Source of the DNA: CBDDEC01 sp965198045 | GTDB taxonomy: Bacteria; Chloroflexota; Dehalococcoidia; UBA2979 | NCBI GenBank assembly: GCA_965198045.1 | Contig: CBDAOL010000007.1 | Span: forward strand, 170,957 to 234,956 | DNA length: 64,000 nucleotides | Reading direction: 5' to 3' | Part shown: positions 63,150 to 64,000 of the stretch, piece after piece | Layout: each line of letters starts with the position of its first letter | Numbering within the stretch: position 1 is the first letter of the stretch | Position numbers and translations under genes: made by a program | Notes under the pieces: generated by a model | Databases searched by the model: none | What the model saw: the letters and a program-made list of their open reading frames with translations, nothing else | What the model was told of the DNA's origin: nothing

Positions 63150-63179
63150 GCGGTGGTCTCGCAAAGGGGGTCCGGTCAC

Positions 63180-63544
63180 CGGAGCTGCTGCTCGCGACCC
63201 GCAGCGACCGCAACCGGCGCGTCGGCGCGGCACCGCCGCGCGGGCGCATCCCTGCCGGGCTCTCCGTCCGTGAACGGATGGATCGCAAGCTGGCGACGCA
63301 GCGTGGCCGGCGTCTCTACGAGCAGCGGCGCTGGATGATCGAACCCGTCTTCGGCGACGTCAAGGAGAACCGCGGCATCCGCCGGTTCATGCGGCGCGGG
63401 ATCGCCTCGTGCGCCAGCGAATGGAAGCTGATCGCCGCCACCCACAACCTCAAGAAGCTCTATCGCCGGGCGCGGCCGTCCTCCTGGCCAGCGAACGGCA
63501 ACCCCCGGCAAAGAGGCTGGTCTGCCGCCGTGGCGGCCGCGTAG
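63180..63544 (+). pseudogene. IS1182-type transposase, C-terminal fragment
   Basis: The frame enters from the IS3 end. LSVRERMDRKLATQRGRRLY, EQRRWMIEPVFGDVKENRGI then RRFMRRGIASCASEWKLIAA and THNLKKLYRR is the end of an IS1182/IS5-like DDE transposase with the terminal Glu region (IEPVFGDVKENRG). The N-terminal two thirds are missing. Confidence 0.8.
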
Positions 63545-64000
63545 CGCCGCTGCCCTGTGAGAGGCGGCTACTCCGCCCCGACAACCGACCGGCTGACCTC
63601 TTGGCCCTCGTGGCGCTCCGCCCACGCCACTCCATGCGACAGCCTCAGCTCGGCATCGATAGAGTCCGCGAAGCGCCTGCCGGAGGCCTCGTCGTGAGAC
63701 TAGTCTCCGGCGCGCATGCCTCCCGAGAAGCGCGCCGAGAGCCAGGCCACCGCAGAGAGCCAACATCCCCATAGCCGTGCGGAAGCATTGCCGCACCCCT
63801 ACTTCATCCCGGACGGCGATCACGGATCGGGCGCGGCCCGCGACTGAATCGCCGCGCGTGAGTGAGATTTTTCGAGGTATGAGGAAGATGGCCCGGTCTG
63901 GACTTCCGCAAGGCTCCGACCCAGGAACTCGAGCCCTACGATTGCGCACCTCACCGGATGCCGCCCGCGGGAGGGAGTTACACGCGAGTCCATCCGCCGT
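63545..64000. other. Right end of the window: no complete gene
   Basis: Apart from the HAD tail relic, no protein-like frame or signal is seen. Confidence 0.4.
63782..63846 (+). pseudogene. Relic of the HAD-like hydrolase C-terminus
   Basis: EALPHPYFIPDGDHGSGAAR plus D and TGA repeats, with three changes, the last 21 residues of the gene at 50498-50878. Only this tail is present. Confidence 0.6.

Larger units (their letters stand above)
61939..63179 (+). mobile_element. IS3-family insertion sequence, copy 2 (1241 bp, transposase on plus strand)
   Basis: Starts TGACCTGACCCC and ends GGGGTCCGGTCA, the same imperfect inverted repeats as copy 1. Both genes are intact. It is inverted relative to copy 1 and nearly identical to it. 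Flanks are accga and cggag, so no target duplication is evident. It cut a luciferase-like gene on the left and an IS1182-type transposase gene on the right. Confidence 0.92.

Noticed and set aside
3366..63179. A functional composite transposon formed by the two inverted IS3 copies
   Set aside because: The interior is too long and mosaic, target duplications are missing and a third partial copy lies inside; recent movement as one unit is not supported.

Overview
The window is GC-rich, densely coded DNA with actinobacterial style: GTG and TTG starts, GGAGG-type ribosome sites, Arg/Ala-rich proteins, alpha/beta-hydrolase-like/adenylate-cyclase fusions and many CaiB/BaiF CoA-transferases. There is no rRNA, tRNA or ribosomal protein gene, so taxonomy rests on style alone. 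An uncultured aerobic actinobacterium (Thermoleophilia-like) or a chloroflexote with similar habits fits. The catabolic repertoire points to breakdown of lipids, sulfate esters and carbonyl compounds: CaiB, SCPx-like thiolase plus DUF35 pairs, an acyl-CoA carboxylase subunit, luciferase-like and nitronate monooxygenases, arylsulfatase, an acetoacetate-decarboxylase-like protein and a Gfo/Idh oxidoreductase.

The dominant theme is gene decay and rearrangement. About thirty genes are truncated, frameshifted, stopped by nonsense codons or present only as tails. Two near-identical IS3-family copies in opposite orientation (3366-4605 and 61939-63179) bracket almost the whole window. A third copy is a 271-bp remnant (25205-25475). 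A different IS3 element (16426-17715) sits inside a membrane-protein gene with a 4-bp target duplication, so the original gene can be rebuilt exactly. An IS110 element (about 43300-44770) and an IS1182-type transposase tail (63180-63544) complete the mobile inventory.

Layout: 1-3365 surface-protein remnant, EAL protein, truncated zinc ribbon. 3366-8459 IS copy 1, truncated esterase, tandem cyclases. 8531-18500 exporter, small membrane and zinc-ribbon genes, CaiB, DUF4389 protein and the IS-split membrane gene. 18500-21142 a graveyard of gene fragments (cyclase tail, DUF429, VOC, GNAT, beta-lactamase). 21444-25204 transporter, lipocalin-like protein, quinone-oxidoreductase-like protein. 25205-31909 an accessory island: IS remnant, decayed lipoprotein, two blocks of an unusual double-hairpin repeat flanking a HAD hydrolase, terminase-small-subunit-like and RemA-like genes, a ribbon-helix-helix gene coupled to a large serine recombinase, an MFS gene and the tail of a second recombinase. 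32005-42393 split sulfatase, LacI-like remnant, nitronate monooxygenase/CaiB operon, DUF1501 remnant, NHL proteins and a thiolase/DUF35 operon. 42718-52714 cupredoxin, IS110, luciferase-like monooxygenase, broken SDR, carboxyltransferase, CHY zinc finger and a second thiolase/DUF35 operon. 52800-56359 two broken CaiB genes and a broken DUF1330 gene. 57180-61653 a mostly intact, visibly less GC-rich catabolic stretch. 61847-64000 IS copy 2 and fragments.

The best candidate for something undescribed is the hairpin-repeat array at 25755-27288 and the small phage-like module beside it. The many single-base frameshifts could be true pseudogenes or uncorrected sequencing errors, and the sequence alone cannot separate these.
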